Shown one piece after another: positions 17,962-28,909 of a stretch of 64,000 nucleotides of DNA. The stretch's first letter is position 1. Every line of letters starts with the position of its first letter. Origin of the DNA: Methylobacterium oxalidis (GTDB lineage: Bacteria > Pseudomonadota > Alphaproteobacteria > Rhizobiales > Beijerinckiaceae). The notes under the pieces are model-generated. The model searched no databases and had not been told where the DNA came from. It saw nothing but the letters and a program-made list of their open reading frames with translations. The stretch is from contig NZ_BJZU01000063.1 of the NCBI RefSeq assembly GCF_007992195.1, forward strand, positions 19,613-83,612. The letters are read 5' to 3'. Made by a program: the position numbers and the translations under genes.

Positions 17962-19109
17962 TTACTCGGCCTCCGCGACCGATTCGCGCCCATCCCGGGC
18001 GCTCGACATGGGGAGGAGAAGGCGGAACGTGGTGCGCCGGGGCACGGGATCGCACTCGACGATGCCCCCGTGATCGCCGACGATCTTGGCCACCAATGCA
18101 AGACCGAGGCCGGAACCTTGGGCTTTGGTGGTGACGAAGGGGTCGAACAGGTCCGGCAGCAGCTCCGCGGTCACCCCCGGCCCGTTGTCGCGCACCGCCA
18201 CCTCGATCGGCAGGCTGACGCGCTCGCGCGAGCCGGGGATCTGCAGGCGCAGGCCCGTGCGGAAGGCGGTCGAGAGGGTGATCTCGCCGTCGACCGCGTC
18301 GGCGCCGATCGCCTCGGCCGCGTTCTTCACGAGGTTCAGGATCACCTGGATGAGCTGGTCGCGGTTGCCGAGGACGGGCGGCAGCGAAGGATCGTAGTTC
18401 TCGACGAAGCGGATGTGACGGGCGAAGCCCGACTGGGCGGAGCGCTTCACCTGATCGAGCACGCCGTGCACGTTGACCGAGCCGCGCTCCACCGGCCGCT
18501 CGTCGCCGAACAGCTCCATGCGCTCGACGATGCGCACGATCCGGTCGGACTCGTCGCAGATCAGCCGGGTCAGCAGCCGATCCTCCTCGGCGCCGGACTG
18601 CTCCAGGAGCTGGGCGGCGCCGCGGATGCCGGCGAGGGGGTTCTTGATCTCGTGGGCGAGCATCGCGCCGAGCGCGATCATCGAGCGGGCCGCGCCCCTG
18701 TGGGTGAGCTGGCGGTTCATCTTGTCGGCGATGGTGCGCTCCTGGAGCATCAACACCACCGCCTCCCCGTCGTCGCCGAGCGGCGTGGCGAAGACGTCGA
18801 CGCTGCGCTCCTGGCCGGAGCGGGGCTGGGTCAGCTCGACCCGGTACTCGCTGACGCTGGCCCGCCTGCGGCGCACCTCCGCCACCAGGGCGATGATCGG
18901 CGAGGAGAAAGGGATGATGTCGCGAAGCCGCCGCCGCTGCATCAGCCGCGCCGAATGGTCGAAGAAGCTCTCGGCGGCGTGGTTGCAGTGGAGGATGCGC
19001 TCGTCCGCGCCCACCGTGAGCACCGGCAGCGGCAGCGCGTTGATCACGGCCTCCGAGGTCGGCGAGCCGCGTCCCCGGCCGCCCTCGCGGTCCCAGGCCC
19101 CCTCCTCGC

Positions 19110-19113
<4 letters not shown>
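17962..19113 (-). CDS. ntrB: Nitrogen sensor histidine kinase NtrB
   Basis: A 383-residue soluble two-component kinase. A PAS domain (about 22-125) is followed by HisKA with His154 in [12 protein letters not shown], then a HATPase_c domain with N-box [12 protein letters not shown] and G-boxes DNGPGVT and GSGLGLALV. It phosphorylates or dephosphorylates NtrC under control of PII proteins. The ATG overlaps the dusB stop as ATGA and ntrC starts five bases after its stop, the dusB-ntrB-ntrC operon typical of alphaproteobacteria. Confidence 0.96.
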
Positions 19114-20168
<1,055 letters not shown>

Positions 20169-20405
20169 TCTGCACAAGGAATAGACAAAAGCCGGCCGGA
20201 CGCAAGTCGCCCCGGCGATTTGATTTCGGGTCGTGCCCCGCTTAAACGACGCTCGGTCCGGCCGGGTCGTCGCGGCGTGCCGCGGCGATTCGGCCGGTCC
20301 TCGCCCGGTGTCGCATCACGGCCCGGCGTCATTGCGGCACCCGCCCGGACACTCGCCCGGACCGTGGTATCGGGAGGCGCGGGCCCGAAGAGTAACAGAA
20401 TCCCC

Positions 20406-21704
20406 ATGTCCAGCACCGCGTTGAGCGTTGCCGCGGTGGTCGTCGCGGCGGGTCGCGGCATCCGCATCGGCGGCGGCATGCCCAAGCAGTATCGCCGCGT
20501 CGGCGGACAGGCCGTTCTCGCCCGCACGCTCTCGGCGCTGGGCTGCCATGCGGGCATCGCGCGCATCCAGCCCGTGATCGCCCCGGACGCCGCCGCCTTC
20601 TACGAGGAATGCCTCGGCGACCTCGACCCGATGGTCCGGGCCAAGCTCGCCCCGCCCGTGCCGGGCGGCGAGACCCGCCAGCAATCGGTCCGGGCGGGGC
20701 TTGAGGCCCTGTCCGGCGCGGGCGTGCCCGATCTCGTCCTCGTCCACGACGCGGCGCGCCCCTACGTCGATTTCGGCCTGATCGACCGGGCGATCGCGGC
20801 GGGCCGCGACCACCGCGCGGCGGTGCCGGGCATCCCCGTCAGCGACACGATCAAGATCGTCGAGGAGGAGACCTCCGGCATCGGCCGTGTCCGCGAGACG
20901 CCCCCGCGCGAGGCCCTGCGCGCCGTGCAGACGCCGCAGGCCTTCGCCTTCCATGCCCTTCTCGAGGGGCACCGGGCCGCGGCGGAGGCCGGACTCCACG
21001 GCTTCACCGACGACGGGGCGCTCGCCGAGTGGGCGGGCCTGCCGGTCGTCACCTTCGCGGGCGACCCGCGCAACCGCAAGATCACACAGCCCGCCGACCT
21101 GATCGAGGCCGACCGCGCCTTCGGGACGGCGGGCGCGTCCGCCCCGGGAGCCTCCGCCATGACCCAGTACGTCACCCGCCTCGGCACCGGCTTCGACGTG
21201 CACGCCTTCACGGAGGGCGACCATGTCTGGCTCGGCGGCGTCCGCATCCCGGCCGACCGGGGCGTCCTCGCACACTCGGACGGCGACGTGGCGCTGCACG
21301 CGCTGACCGACGCTCTCCTCGGCGCCATCGCCGACGGCGACATCGGCACCCACTTCCCACCGAGCGACGAGCGTTGGCGGGGCGCCGCCTCCGACCAGTT
21401 CCTGGCCCACGCCGTCTCGCTGGTGCGGGCCCGCGGCGGCCGGATCGACCATCTCGACATCACCGTGCTGGCCGAGGCGCCCCGCATCGGCAAGCACCGG
21501 GAGGCGATCCGGGCGCGCATCGCCGAGATCGCGGGCGTGCCGCTCTCCGCCGTCTCGATCAAGGCGACGACGACGGAGAAGCTCGGCTTCGTGGGCCGCG
21601 CCGAGGGGCTCGCCGCCCAGGCCGCGGCCACCGTGCGGCTGCCCGAGGAGGATAGCGGCACGATCCTCGACGCCCAGGCCGAGACGGCCATGCGCCAGGG
21701 CTGA
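20406..21704 (+). CDS. ispDF: Bifunctional IspD/IspF of the MEP isoprenoid pathway
   Basis: A 432-residue fusion of two MEP-pathway enzymes. The N-terminal half is IspD, the CTP:methylerythritol 4-phosphate cytidylyltransferase ([28 protein letters not shown]). The C-terminal half, from about residue 255, is IspF, the cyclodiphosphate synthase, with metal-binding Asp and His in GTGFDVHAF and the [17 protein letters not shown] motif. Fusion of the two is usual in alphaproteobacteria. The ATG at 20406 opens the IspD domain; the in-frame stretch upstream belongs to the dusB-ispDF gap. cinA follows five bases later. Confidence 0.96.
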   Translation: MSSTALSVAAVVVAAGRGIRIGGGMPKQYRRVGGQAVLARTLSALGCHAGIARIQPVIAPDAAAFYEECLGDLDPMVRAKLAPPVPGGETRQQSVRAGLEALSGAGVPDLVLVHDAARPYVDFGLIDRAIAAGRDHRAAVPGIPVSDTIKIVEEETSGIGRVRETPPREALRAVQTPQAFAFHALLEGHRAAAEAGLHGFTDDGALAEWAGLPVVTFAGDPRNRKITQPADLIEADRAFGTAGASAPGASAMTQYVTRLGTGFDVHAFTEGDHVWLGGVRIPADRGVLAHSDGDVALHALTDALLGAIADGDIGTHFPPSDERWRGAASDQFLAHAVSLVRARGGRIDHLDITVLAEAPRIGKHREAIRARIAEIAGVPLSAVSIKATTTEKLGFVGRAEGLAAQAAATVRLPEEDSGTILDAQAETAMRQG

Positions 21705-21709
21705 GGCGC

Positions 21710-22234
21710 GTGATCGCCGACGCCGCCCTCCTCGCCCGGGCCGAGGCTCTGGTCGCAGGGCTCGCGGCGGCCGGCCTCACGGTCGCCACCGCCGAATCCT
21801 GCACGGGCGGCCTCGTGGCAGGCCTGATTACGGCGGTGCCGGGCTCCTCCGCGGTGCTGGAGCGGGGGTTCGTCACCTACTCGAACGCGGCGAAGAGCGA
21901 GGCGATCGGCGTGCCGGCCGACCTCGTGGCGGCCCACGGCGCGGTGAGTGAGGCGGTCGCCCGCGCCATGGCCGCGGGCGCGCTCGCCGCCTCGCGGGCC
22001 GATCTCGCGGTCGCGATCACGGGCATCGCCGGACCCGGCGGCGGCAGCGCGGCCAAGCCGGTCGGGCTCGTCCATCTCGCCCTCGCGGCACGAGACGGCA
22101 GCGTCCGCCACCTGGAACGCCGCTACGGCGATCTCGGCAGGCCTGCGATCCGCACCAGCGCGGTGGCGGACGCGCTGGCCCTGCTCGAGGATGCCCTGCC
22201 GGCCGGGCTCAGCCCGGCGCGATCAGTTCCTTGA
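21710..22234 (+). CDS. cinA: CinA C-terminal domain protein (nicotinamide-nucleotide amidase)
   Basis: A 174-residue stand-alone PncC/CinA-C domain that deamidates nicotinamide mononucleotide. It shows ATAESCTGGLVAGLIT with the nucleophilic Ser, FVTYSNAAKSEAIGV, and ITGIAGPGGGSAAKPVG. The start is a GTG five bases after the ispDF stop, an operon arrangement shared with other Rhizobiales. Its last 26 bp overlap the end of the convergent sensor-kinase gene. The N-terminal molybdopterin-binding domain of full CinA is absent, as expected for this short form. Confidence 0.92.
   Translation: MIADAALLARAEALVAGLAAAGLTVATAESCTGGLVAGLITAVPGSSAVLERGFVTYSNAAKSEAIGVPADLVAAHGAVSEAVARAMAAGALAASRADLAVAITGIAGPGGGSAAKPVGLVHLALAARDGSVRHLERRYGDLGRPAIRTSAVADALALLEDALPAGLSPARSVP
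22202..22218. terminator. Bidirectional hairpin in cinA / kinase overlap
   Basis: A 7-bp stem (GCCGGGC / GCCCGGC) has a three-base loop that is exactly the kinase stop codon (22209-22211). It lies inside the end of cinA, where the two genes overlap tail to tail. Confidence 0.5.
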
Positions 22235-24437
22235 TCCGGGCGGCCAGCGCCTCCAGGGCAAAGGGCTTCGTCATCACGTGCATCCCGGGTTCGAGGTGGC
22301 CGTTGCCGATCACGGCGTTCTCGGCGTAGCCCGTGATGAACAGGACCTTGAGGTCGGGACGGACGCTGCGGGCCGCGTCGACCATCTGCCGGCCGTTGAT
22401 GCCCCCCGGCAGTCCCACATCCGTGATGAGGAGGTCGATCCGGGCGTCCGACTGCAGGACCTTCAGCCCGGCCGGCCCGTCCGCCGCCTCGATCGCGGCG
22501 TAGCCGAGCTCCTCCAGGATCTCGGTCACGAGCATCCGCACGCTCGGCTCGTCGTCGACGATGAGCACCGTCTCGCCAGCCGCCGAGCGCAGGGCCTCGC
22601 CCGGCTGCGCGGGCTCCTCCAGCACGGGGACGGCTCCGGTGTGGCGGGGCAGGTAGATGCAGACCATCGTGCCCTGACCGAGCTCGGAGTAGATCCGCAC
22701 CTGGCCGCCGGATTGGCGCGCGAAGCCGTAGATCATGGACAGGCCGAGCCCGGTGCCCTGGCCGAGCGGCTTCGTCGTGAAGAACGGGTCGAACGCCTTC
22801 GAGACCACCTCCGGCGTCATGCCGATGCCGGTGTCGGAGACGCAGATCGAGATGAACTGCCCGATCGGCAGGTCCCGCTCCCTGGCACTGCGCCAGTCGA
22901 GCCAGCGGTTTCCGGTCTCGATGGTGATCCGGCCGCCCTCGGGCATCGCGTCGCGGGCGTTGATGCAGAGGTTCAGGAGGGCGTTCTCGAGCTGGTTCGG
23001 ATCGACGAGCGTCGGCCAGAGGCCCCCGGCCGCCACGACCTCCAGGGTGATGGCGGGGCCGATGGTGCGGCGGATCAGCTCCTCCATCTCTACCACGAGG
23101 CGGTTGGCGTCCGTCGCCTTCGGGTCGAGGGTCTGGCGGCGCGAGAAGGCGAGCAGCCGGTGCGTCAGCGCGGCGGCGCGCTTGGCCGCCCCTTGGGCGG
23201 CCGCGACGTAGCGCTCGACGTCCCGCAGGCGCCCCTGCGCGATCCGGGTGCTGAGGAGTTCGAGGCTGCCGGTGATGCCGGTGAGCAGGTTGTTGAAGTC
23301 GTGCGCGATGCCGCCGGTGAGCTGGCCCACCGCCTCCATCTTCTGGGACTGGCGCAGCTGCTCCTCGGCCCGCATCAGCTCCGCCGTCCGCTCGCGGACC
23401 CGCTGCTCCAGGGTCTCGTTGAGCGCCGCGAGCGCCTCGGCACTGACGCGGAGCTCGGCCGCCGAGCCCACCCGCTCCACATGCGCCCAGGACCGCTGCG
23501 TCACCTCCCGGATCAGCGCGAGCTCGTCCTCGGTCCAGGCATGAGGTGCCCTGTGATGCACCGCCATCAGCGCGGTCAGCCGGCCCTCCTTCACGAGCGG
23601 CATGCAGATGGTCGCGGAGATGCCGATGCCCTGGAAGGTCGCGGCCTCCTCGGGGGCGAGCTCCCGCAGGTTATCATTGATGATCAGGGGCTCGCCCGCG
23701 TGCAGGTTGCGCACGGCGAGGCGCCCGAAGGCCGCGAGGCTGTAATGGCCGACGATGCTGGGCGAGCCCGGCGCGGCCCAGTCGCCCCGGATCGTGAAGC
23801 CGTCCTGGTCCTCGTCCATGTCGGCGTAGGCGCAGTTCGAGACGCCCATGTGCTCTCCGACCATCCGGGTGGTCGTCGCGAGGAGCTCGTCGGCGCTCGC
23901 GCTCGGCGCCGTCTCCCGGGTGAGCGCGTCGAGGAAGCGCAGGCGCGCCTCGTTCGCCTGAAGCGCCTCCAGGGCGCGGACGCGCTCCGTGATGTCCTGG
24001 AAGAGGACGGCGACCTGCCGGCGCGAGGGCGGCTCGATCCGGAAGGCGGCGAGTTCGAGGTGCCGCCCGGTGGCGATCAGCTCGCGCTGGAAGCGGATCG
24101 GCGCGCCGGTCCTCAGGACCTCGCCGTAGAGCGCCACCCAGCCCTCGGCCTCGCCCGGCACCATCGCCCGGACCGTCTGCCCGACCACGTTCTCGGTGCC
24201 CGCGTGCTGCGCGTAGGCGCGGTTCGCCTCGACGTGAATGTAGTCGCTGAGCGGGCCGTGCGGGCCGTCGAAAAACTCGATGACGCAGTAGCCCTCGTCC
24301 ATCTGCTCGAACAGGGTGCGGTAGCGCTGCTCGCGCTCGGCGAGGGCCTCGCGCTGCGCCTGCTCGTCCGTGCGCAGCCGGACGATCTCGGCGTCCAGTT
24401 CCGCGACGCGGCGGCTGAGACTCTCGGTCTCGCTCAC
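22209..24437 (-). CDS. Hybrid sensor histidine kinase (PAS-GAF-HisKA-HATPase-REC)
   Basis: A soluble sensor of about 742 residues with no membrane segment. A short N-terminal coiled coil is followed by a PAS domain (about 40-155), a GAF domain (about 165-330), a coiled linker, the HisKA box [17 protein letters not shown], an ATPase domain ([25 protein letters not shown]) and a C-terminal receiver with [11 protein letters not shown] and phospho-Asp in [11 protein letters not shown]. The GTG at 24437 is chosen; another GTG at 24452 is possible. It may sense light, redox or small ligands. No dedicated response regulator is nearby, so its output partner is unknown. Confidence 0.9.
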   Translation of the reverse strand: MSETESLSRRVAELDAEIVRLRTDEQAQREALAEREQRYRTLFEQMDEGYCVIEFFDGPHGPLSDYIHVEANRAYAQHAGTENVVGQTVRAMVPGEAEGWVALYGEVLRTGAPIRFQRELIATGRHLELAAFRIEPPSRRQVAVLFQDITERVRALEALQANEARLRFLDALTRETAPSASADELLATTTRMVGEHMGVSNCAYADMDEDQDGFTIRGDWAAPGSPSIVGHYSLAAFGRLAVRNLHAGEPLIINDNLRELAPEEAATFQGIGISATICMPLVKEGRLTALMAVHHRAPHAWTEDELALIREVTQRSWAHVERVGSAAELRVSAEALAALNETLEQRVRERTAELMRAEEQLRQSQKMEAVGQLTGGIAHDFNNLLTGITGSLELLSTRIAQGRLRDVERYVAAAQGAAKRAAALTHRLLAFSRRQTLDPKATDANRLVVEMEELIRRTIGPAITLEVVAAGGLWPTLVDPNQLENALLNLCINARDAMPEGGRITIETGNRWLDWRSARERDLPIGQFISICVSDTGIGMTPEVVSKAFDPFFTTKPLGQGTGLGLSMIYGFARQSGGQVRIYSELGQGTMVCIYLPRHTGAVPVLEEPAQPGEALRSAAGETVLIVDDEPSVRMLVTEILEELGYAAIEAADGPAGLKVLQSDARIDLLITDVGLPGGINGRQMVDAARSVRPDLKVLFITGYAENAVIGNGHLEPGMHVMTKPFALEALAARIKELIAPG

Positions 24438-24655
24438 ATTCCGGCCCCCCACCCTGTCCGCCTGCTGCCTCGTCGGACCGACCGAAACCGACGCTGTAGC
24501 GGAAAAGCACCCGACGTGAACGCTCCAGCGCCGGTTCGGCTGCCGCCAAGCCGCCGACGACCGTCCGGGTGGAGTGCGCAGGCGGGATTCTCGGGCGGGG
24601 TGCCCAGGATCGCCCGCCGGGGTGTAGGATGTCCGCTCGGCCGGGAGGTTACGTC

Positions 24656-25873
24656 ATGGAACGGCTCTCCACCCAGGTTTGCATCGTCGGCGGCGGCCCG
24701 GCGGGGATGATGGCGGGTCTGCTGATGGCGCGGGCGGGTCTGCGGGTCGTCGTGCTGGAGAAGCACGCCGACTTCCTGCGGGATTTCCGCGGCGACACCA
24801 TCCACCCCTCGACCCTCGACGTGATGGAAGAGCTCGGCCTGCGCCGGGCCTTCCTCGCCCTGCCCCACCGCAAGGTCGCGACGCTGACGGCCTATGTCGG
24901 TGCCGACAGCTTCGGCATCGCCGATTTCCGGCACCTGCCGACCAAGAACCGCTTCATCGCCATGATGCCGCAATGGGACTTCCTCGATTTTCTGGCGGGC
25001 GTGGGGCGCCGCTACGCGGGGTTCCGCCTGCTCATGGAGACCGAGGGCGAGGACCTCATCGAGGCGGACGGCCGGGTCGCCGGCCTGCGCGCGCGGGCTC
25101 CCGGCGGTCCGATCGAGATCCGGGCCGACCTCGTGATCGCGGCGGACGGGCGGCACTCGCGGATCCGCGAGCAGGGCGGGTTCGAGCGGGAGACCTTCGG
25201 CGCGCCGATGGACGTGCTCTGGTTCCGCCTCGGCCGGCGCTCCGGCGACACCGACGCCACGGGCGGCCGCTTCGGGAGGGGCAGCATCCTCGTCACCCTC
25301 GACCGGGGCGATTACTGGCAGTGCGCCTACGTGGTGCCGAAGGGCGGCGACGCCGCGCTGCGGGCCCGGGGCCTCGACGCGTTCCGCGCGGCGGTGGCGA
25401 ACCTCGCGCCCTTCCTCGCCGACCGGGTCGGCGAGCTGCAGGACTGGGATGCGGTCAAGCTCCTCACGGTGCGCGTCGACCGCCTGACGCGCTGGCACCG
25501 GCCGGGCCTCCTCTGCATCGGGGACGCCGCGCACGCCATGTCGCCGATCGGGGGCGTCGGCGTGAACCTCGCGGTGCAGGACGCGGTGGCCGCGGCCAAC
25601 CTCCTCAGCGGGCCCCTCCTCGCCGGGCGCCTGACGGAGGACGACCTCTCCAAGGTTCAGGCCCGGCGGATGCCGCCGACCCGGGCGACACAGCGCCTGC
25701 AGCGCCTCGTGCAGGACCGGATCATCGCCCGCGTCCTCGACGGGTCCGGCGCACCGCTCGCGCCGCCGCTCGCCCTGCGCCTGCTCGGCCGCGTGCCCTG
25801 GCTGCAGCGCCTGCCGGCCCGCCTCGTCGGCCTCGGCTTCCGGCCCGAGCACGTGGAGGTGCCGGCCGCCTGA
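24656..25873 (+). CDS. FAD-dependent aromatic-ring hydroxylase family oxidoreductase
   Basis: A 405-residue group A flavoprotein monooxygenase. The N-terminal dinucleotide motif is VCIVGGGPAGMMAG, a DG motif lies in IAADGRHSRIRE, and the second FAD motif is LCIGDAAHAMSPIGGVGVN. GGGAGG precedes the ATG at 24656 with good spacing. The gene diverges from the sensor kinase and converges on the Coq10-like gene. Relatives include p-hydroxybenzoate hydroxylase and UbiH-type enzymes. A ubiquinone role is possible given the neighbour but not shown. Confidence 0.87.
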   Translation: MERLSTQVCIVGGGPAGMMAGLLMARAGLRVVVLEKHADFLRDFRGDTIHPSTLDVMEELGLRRAFLALPHRKVATLTAYVGADSFGIADFRHLPTKNRFIAMMPQWDFLDFLAGVGRRYAGFRLLMETEGEDLIEADGRVAGLRARAPGGPIEIRADLVIAADGRHSRIREQGGFERETFGAPMDVLWFRLGRRSGDTDATGGRFGRGSILVTLDRGDYWQCAYVVPKGGDAALRARGLDAFRAAVANLAPFLADRVGELQDWDAVKLLTVRVDRLTRWHRPGLLCIGDAAHAMSPIGGVGVNLAVQDAVAAANLLSGPLLAGRLTEDDLSKVQARRMPPTRATQRLQRLVQDRIIARVLDGSGAPLAPPLALRLLGRVPWLQRLPARLVGLGFRPEHVEVPAA

Positions 25874-25890
25874 GGGGCGGAGGGGGCCGT

Positions 25891-25905
25891 CGGCCGCTCA
25901 GGCCG
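25891..25905. terminator. Short hairpin between the FAD oxidoreductase and the Coq10-like gene
   Basis: A 5-bp stem CGGCC / GGCCG has a loop that contains the stop codon of the minus-strand gene (25898-25900). It is weak on its own but matches the pattern at other convergent pairs here. Confidence 0.3.
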
Positions 25906-26359
25906 CCGCGCCGTAGACCCGGTCGGCCCGGCTCTCGAAGGCGTCCGTGAACTTGCGGAAGGCCTTGTCGAACATCTTCCCCATCAGGAGGCCGAGGGCG
26001 AAGCTCTTGAACTCGTAGGTGATGAAGAAGTCGATGCTGCAGCCCCCGTTCGGCCCCGGCTTGAAGGCCCAGCGGTTCTCGAGGTGCCGGAACGGGCCGT
26101 CGATGTACTCGGCGGTGATCCTGAGTGCCGGCCGGTCCAGGGTTACGCGGGTGGTGAAGCGCTCGCGGATCGCCTTGTAGCCGACCGCCATCTCGGCGAC
26201 GAGGATCTCGAGTTCGTCGCCCGCGCCCGGCTGCCGGCGCAGGATGCGCAGGGATTCGCACAGCGGCAGGAACTCGGGGTAGCGCTCCACGTCGGCGACG
26301 AGGTCGTACATCTGCTCGGGGCTGTGGCGCACCGCGCGGGTGATCCGGAAGGACGGCAT
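25898..26359 (-). CDS. Coq10/RatA-like START-domain protein
   Basis: A 153-residue SRPBCC-fold protein close to yeast Coq10 and bacterial RatA. It starts MPSFRITRAVRHSPEQMYDL and contains the conserved VERYPEFLPLC and FITYEFKSFALGLLMG. Coq10 binds ubiquinone and supports respiration; that function is plausible here. It follows lipA by 14 bp on the same strand, the usual lipA-coq10 order in alphaproteobacteria. The ATG at 26359 fixes the normal length. Confidence 0.92.
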   Translation of the reverse strand: MPSFRITRAVRHSPEQMYDLVADVERYPEFLPLCESLRILRRQPGAGDELEILVAEMAVGYKAIRERFTTRVTLDRPALRITAEYIDGPFRHLENRWAFKPGPNGGCSIDFFITYEFKSFALGLLMGKMFDKAFRKFTDAFESRADRVYGAAA

Positions 26360-26373
26360 CGGGAAGGTTCGTC

Positions 26374-27363
26374 TCAGGCCTGTGCGGGGGCGAGCCGCGC
26401 GAGGCGGGCCGCCTTCAGCCGGGCGAAATCCTCGCCGGCATGGTGGGAGGAGCGGGTGAGCGGGGTCGCCGAGACCAGCAGGAAGCCCTTCGCGTAGGCG
26501 GTGGTCTCGTAGCCCTTGAACTCGTCCGGCGGGATGAACCGCACCACCTCGTGGTGCTTCTTCGTCGGCTGCAGATACTGGCCGATGGTGAGGAAGTCGA
26601 CGTCGGCCGAGCGCAGGTCGTCCATGAGCTGCACCACCGCGTTCCGCTCCTCGCCGAGGCCGACCATGATGCCGGACTTCGTGAAGATGGTCGGTTCGAG
26701 CTCCTTGACCCGCTGCAGCAGCCGCACCGAGTGGAAGTAGCGGGCGCCGGGGCGGACCGTGAGGTAGTTGCCGGGCACCGTCTCGAGATTGTGGTTGAAC
26801 ACGTCGGGCTTGGCCGCCACCACGGTCTCCAGCGCCCCGTCCTTGCGCAGGAAGTCGGGGGTGAGGATCTCCACCGTGGTCTGCGGGCTCCGGCGCCGGA
26901 TCGCCGCGATGGTGCGGGCGAAGTGCTCCGCCCCCCCGTCGGCGAGGTCGTCGCGGTCGACGCTCGTGATCACGACGTGGTGCAGGCCGAGCTTGGCCAC
27001 CGAATCGGCGATCTTCTCCGGCTCGTCCGCGTCGAGCGCGCCGGGCAGGCCCGTGCGCACGTTGCAGAAGGCGCAGGCCCGCGTGCAGGTGTCGCCCATG
27101 ATCATGAAGGTGGCGTGCCGCTTCTCCCAGCACTCGCCGATGTTCGGGCAGCCCGCCTCCTCGCAGACGGTCACGAGCCCGTGCTCGCGCACGATGGCGC
27201 GGGTCTCGGCGTAGGCCGGCGAGCCCGGCGCCTTCACGCGGATCCAGTCGGGCTTGCGCGCCTGCACGGGCTGGTCGGGCCGGTGCGCCTTCTCGGGGTG
27301 GCGCAGGCGGACGGGGGCTGCCGGCCGGGGATCGTTCTTCAGGAGATCGAGGACGACGGCCAT
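26374..27363 (-). CDS. lipA: Lipoyl synthase
   Basis: A 329-residue radical SAM enzyme that inserts two sulfurs into octanoyl groups on E2 and H proteins. The auxiliary [4Fe-4S] cluster ligands are the three Cys in [14 protein letters not shown], the radical SAM ligands are in CTRACAFC, and the C-terminal RSSHH carries the conserved Ser ligand. It would lipoylate the pyruvate dehydrogenase encoded 13 kb away in this window. In many relatives lipA sits directly beside lpd; here an 11-kb accessory block separates them. Confidence 0.97.
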   Translation of the reverse strand: MAVVLDLLKNDPRPAAPVRLRHPEKAHRPDQPVQARKPDWIRVKAPGSPAYAETRAIVREHGLVTVCEEAGCPNIGECWEKRHATFMIMGDTCTRACAFCNVRTGLPGALDADEPEKIADSVAKLGLHHVVITSVDRDDLADGGAEHFARTIAAIRRRSPQTTVEILTPDFLRKDGALETVVAAKPDVFNHNLETVPGNYLTVRPGARYFHSVRLLQRVKELEPTIFTKSGIMVGLGEERNAVVQLMDDLRSADVDFLTIGQYLQPTKKHHEVVRFIPPDEFKGYETTAYAKGFLLVSATPLTRSSHHAGEDFARLKAARLARLAPAQA

Positions 27364-27495
27364 GCCACACCGCGCGAGGACAGGCCCGCGATGGTCGCGG
27401 GACGTCGGATGATCCTGGGATCGGGACCCTTGACTTAGGGCCTCGGGCCCGCGCCCGCAAACCGGCGCGGCGGCGCGCCGCGACAGGCGGCCCCG

Positions 27496-27786
27496 TCAGT
27501 AACGCATGCTGTGCCCGCGGATCGCCCGGTAGATCGTGATGATGATGATCGCGCCGATCGTCGCCGAGAGGAGGTTCCGCCAGAAGCCGAACACCGCGAT
27601 GTCGAGCTTGGCGGCGAGGAAGTTGCCGAGGAGGCCGCCCAGGATCCCCATGATGATGTTCGAGAACAGGCCCATGTCCGAGGAGGTGAACTTCTCCGCG
27701 AGCCAGCCCGCGATCGCCCCGATGACGATCGCCATCAGGAAGCCGACGCCGGGCTGCCCGAGCGCGCCGTAGACCTGTCCGTCCAT
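27496..27786 (-). CDS. GlsB/YeaQ/YmgE family membrane protein
   Basis: A 96-residue membrane protein of the transglycosylase-associated family, with three hydrophobic segments (FLMAIVIGAIAGWLAE, NIIMGILGGLLGNFLA, LLSATIGAIIIITIYRA). The glycine-spaced helices are typical. Members are small inner-membrane proteins often induced by stress; no biochemical role is established. It diverges from the PRC-barrel gene. Confidence 0.9.
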   Translation of the reverse strand: MDGQVYGALGQPGVGFLMAIVIGAIAGWLAEKFTSSDMGLFSNIIMGILGGLLGNFLAAKLDIAVFGFWRNLLSATIGAIIIITIYRAIRGHSMRY

Positions 27787-27900
27787 GAAGCCGATCTCCC
27801 ACTCGCCCCGCGGCGGGACGTCCGCGGCGGCGGGAGCATGGTCCGAAGCCGCACCGGGAGTCCAGCCCGCGCCGGGCGCCCGATCCGGCCGGCGGAGGGC

Positions 27901-27926
27901 GGAACCCTGTTCCGAGGGCTGCCGTT
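27901..27926 (+). promoter_or_regulatory. EcfG-type stress promoter of the PRC-barrel gene
   Basis: GGAAC at 27901-27905 and CGTT at 27923-27926 are separated by exactly 17 bases, matching the EcfG sigma-factor consensus GGAAC-N16/17-CGTT of alphaproteobacterial general stress promoters. It lies 59 bases before the GTG start of the downstream gene. Confidence 0.65.
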
Positions 27927-27984
27927 ACAGGCGCACGCGGCCGCCGGGCTCCGGCGCCGAAACCCGTCATCGAAGGACAGGCCC

Positions 27985-28485
27985 GTGACCATCAGACACC
28001 TCCTCGCCGCGGCGCTCGTCGCCGGGCTCCCGAGCCTTGCCCTGGCCCAGGATGCGCCGAAGCCCGAGGCGGGCAAACCCGAGGCGGTTCCCTCCGCCAC
28101 CGCCTCGCCGACGCCGAACTCCTCTTCCGCCGCCACCGTCGCCGAGGGCGGCATGAGGATGGCCGACAGCGCCACCGCGAAAGTGCAGTTCATCACGACG
28201 CAGCCTGCCGACACGCTCACCTCGAAGCTCGTCGGGCTCAGCGTCTACAACAACAGCAACGAGTCGGTCGGCGAGATCGAGGATTTCGTGATCCTCGACG
28301 GCAAGACCATCCACGCCGTGATCGTCGGCGTCGGCGGCTTCCTCGGCATCGGCGAGCGCTACGTCGCCGTGAGCCCGGCGAGCATCACGCTCTCGAAGAA
28401 GGACGACCGCCTTCGGGCCATGCTCAACACCTCGAAGGACGAGCTCAAGAACGCACCGGCCTTCGAGTACAAGAAGAAGTCCTGA
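27985..28485 (+). CDS. Exported PRC-barrel domain protein
   Basis: A 166-residue protein with a signal peptide (HLLAAALVAGLPSLALAQ) and a Pro/Ala/Ser-rich linker. The PRC-barrel at about residues 80-150 begins TSKLVGLSVYNNSNESVGEI and includes IVGVGGFLGIGERYVAV. The GTG at 27985 has GAAGGACAGG just upstream. Exported PRC-barrel proteins are common in Methylobacterium and its relatives; their job is unknown, and stress induction is supported here by a matching EcfG promoter. A strong hairpin follows the stop. Confidence 0.9.
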   Translation: MTIRHLLAAALVAGLPSLALAQDAPKPEAGKPEAVPSATASPTPNSSSAATVAEGGMRMADSATAKVQFITTQPADTLTSKLVGLSVYNNSNESVGEIEDFVILDGKTIHAVIVGVGGFLGIGERYVAVSPASITLSKKDDRLRAMLNTSKDELKNAPAFEYKKKS

Positions 28486-28493
28486 GACGGACC

Positions 28494-28522
28494 GGCCCCC
28501 GCGCGCGCCGCGCACGGGGGCC
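28494..28522 (+). terminator. Hairpin after the PRC-barrel gene
   Basis: An 8-bp GC stem, one mismatch, then four more pairs around a three-base loop lie nine bases after the stop codon. There is no T-run, as is common in GC-rich genomes. Confidence 0.6.
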
Positions 28523-28637
28523 TCGCACCCGGCGCATGGGCGGTGCCTGGTAGGGCGCCGCTCGGACCCGTCAAGAATTTCCTAACCGCTACCCTCCCGC
28601 TACGCTTGTCCACAGTGATTTGCTGAAGGGAGCGGTG

Positions 28638-28850
28638 ATGGTCTCGGCGTTGCGCAGGGCGGTACGGTGGCGGCAGGCGATGCGGGAGCGCGACCTGCGC
28701 CTCGGCACGAGCGGCTGCGCGCGGGCGCCCGTCCAGGAGTGCCGAGAAGCGACCTCGCCGCCCGAGCGCGGGCTGACGGCGCGCGAGCTGATCCGCATGG
28801 CGCAGGCCGCCCGGCGCGGCCCGCATCCGGCCAGCCCGCCGGAGGCGTGA
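28638..28850 (+). CDS. Small Arg-rich hypothetical protein
   Basis: A 70-residue basic reading frame with ATG at 28638 and GAAGGGAG upstream. It contains WRQAMRERDLRL and a C-terminal helix LTARELIRMAQAA. I do not recognise a family. It stands alone in the gap between the PRC-barrel gene and the cell-wall hydrolase, and could be a chance frame in GC-rich DNA. Confidence 0.4.
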   Translation: MVSALRRAVRWRQAMRERDLRLGTSGCARAPVQECREATSPPERGLTARELIRMAQAARRGPHPASPPEA

Positions 28851-28909
28851 GCCCGCCGCCTCAAGGCCGCGGGCGGCTCCTCCGCTGGTCCCTCAGGCCG
28901 TGACCTGCC

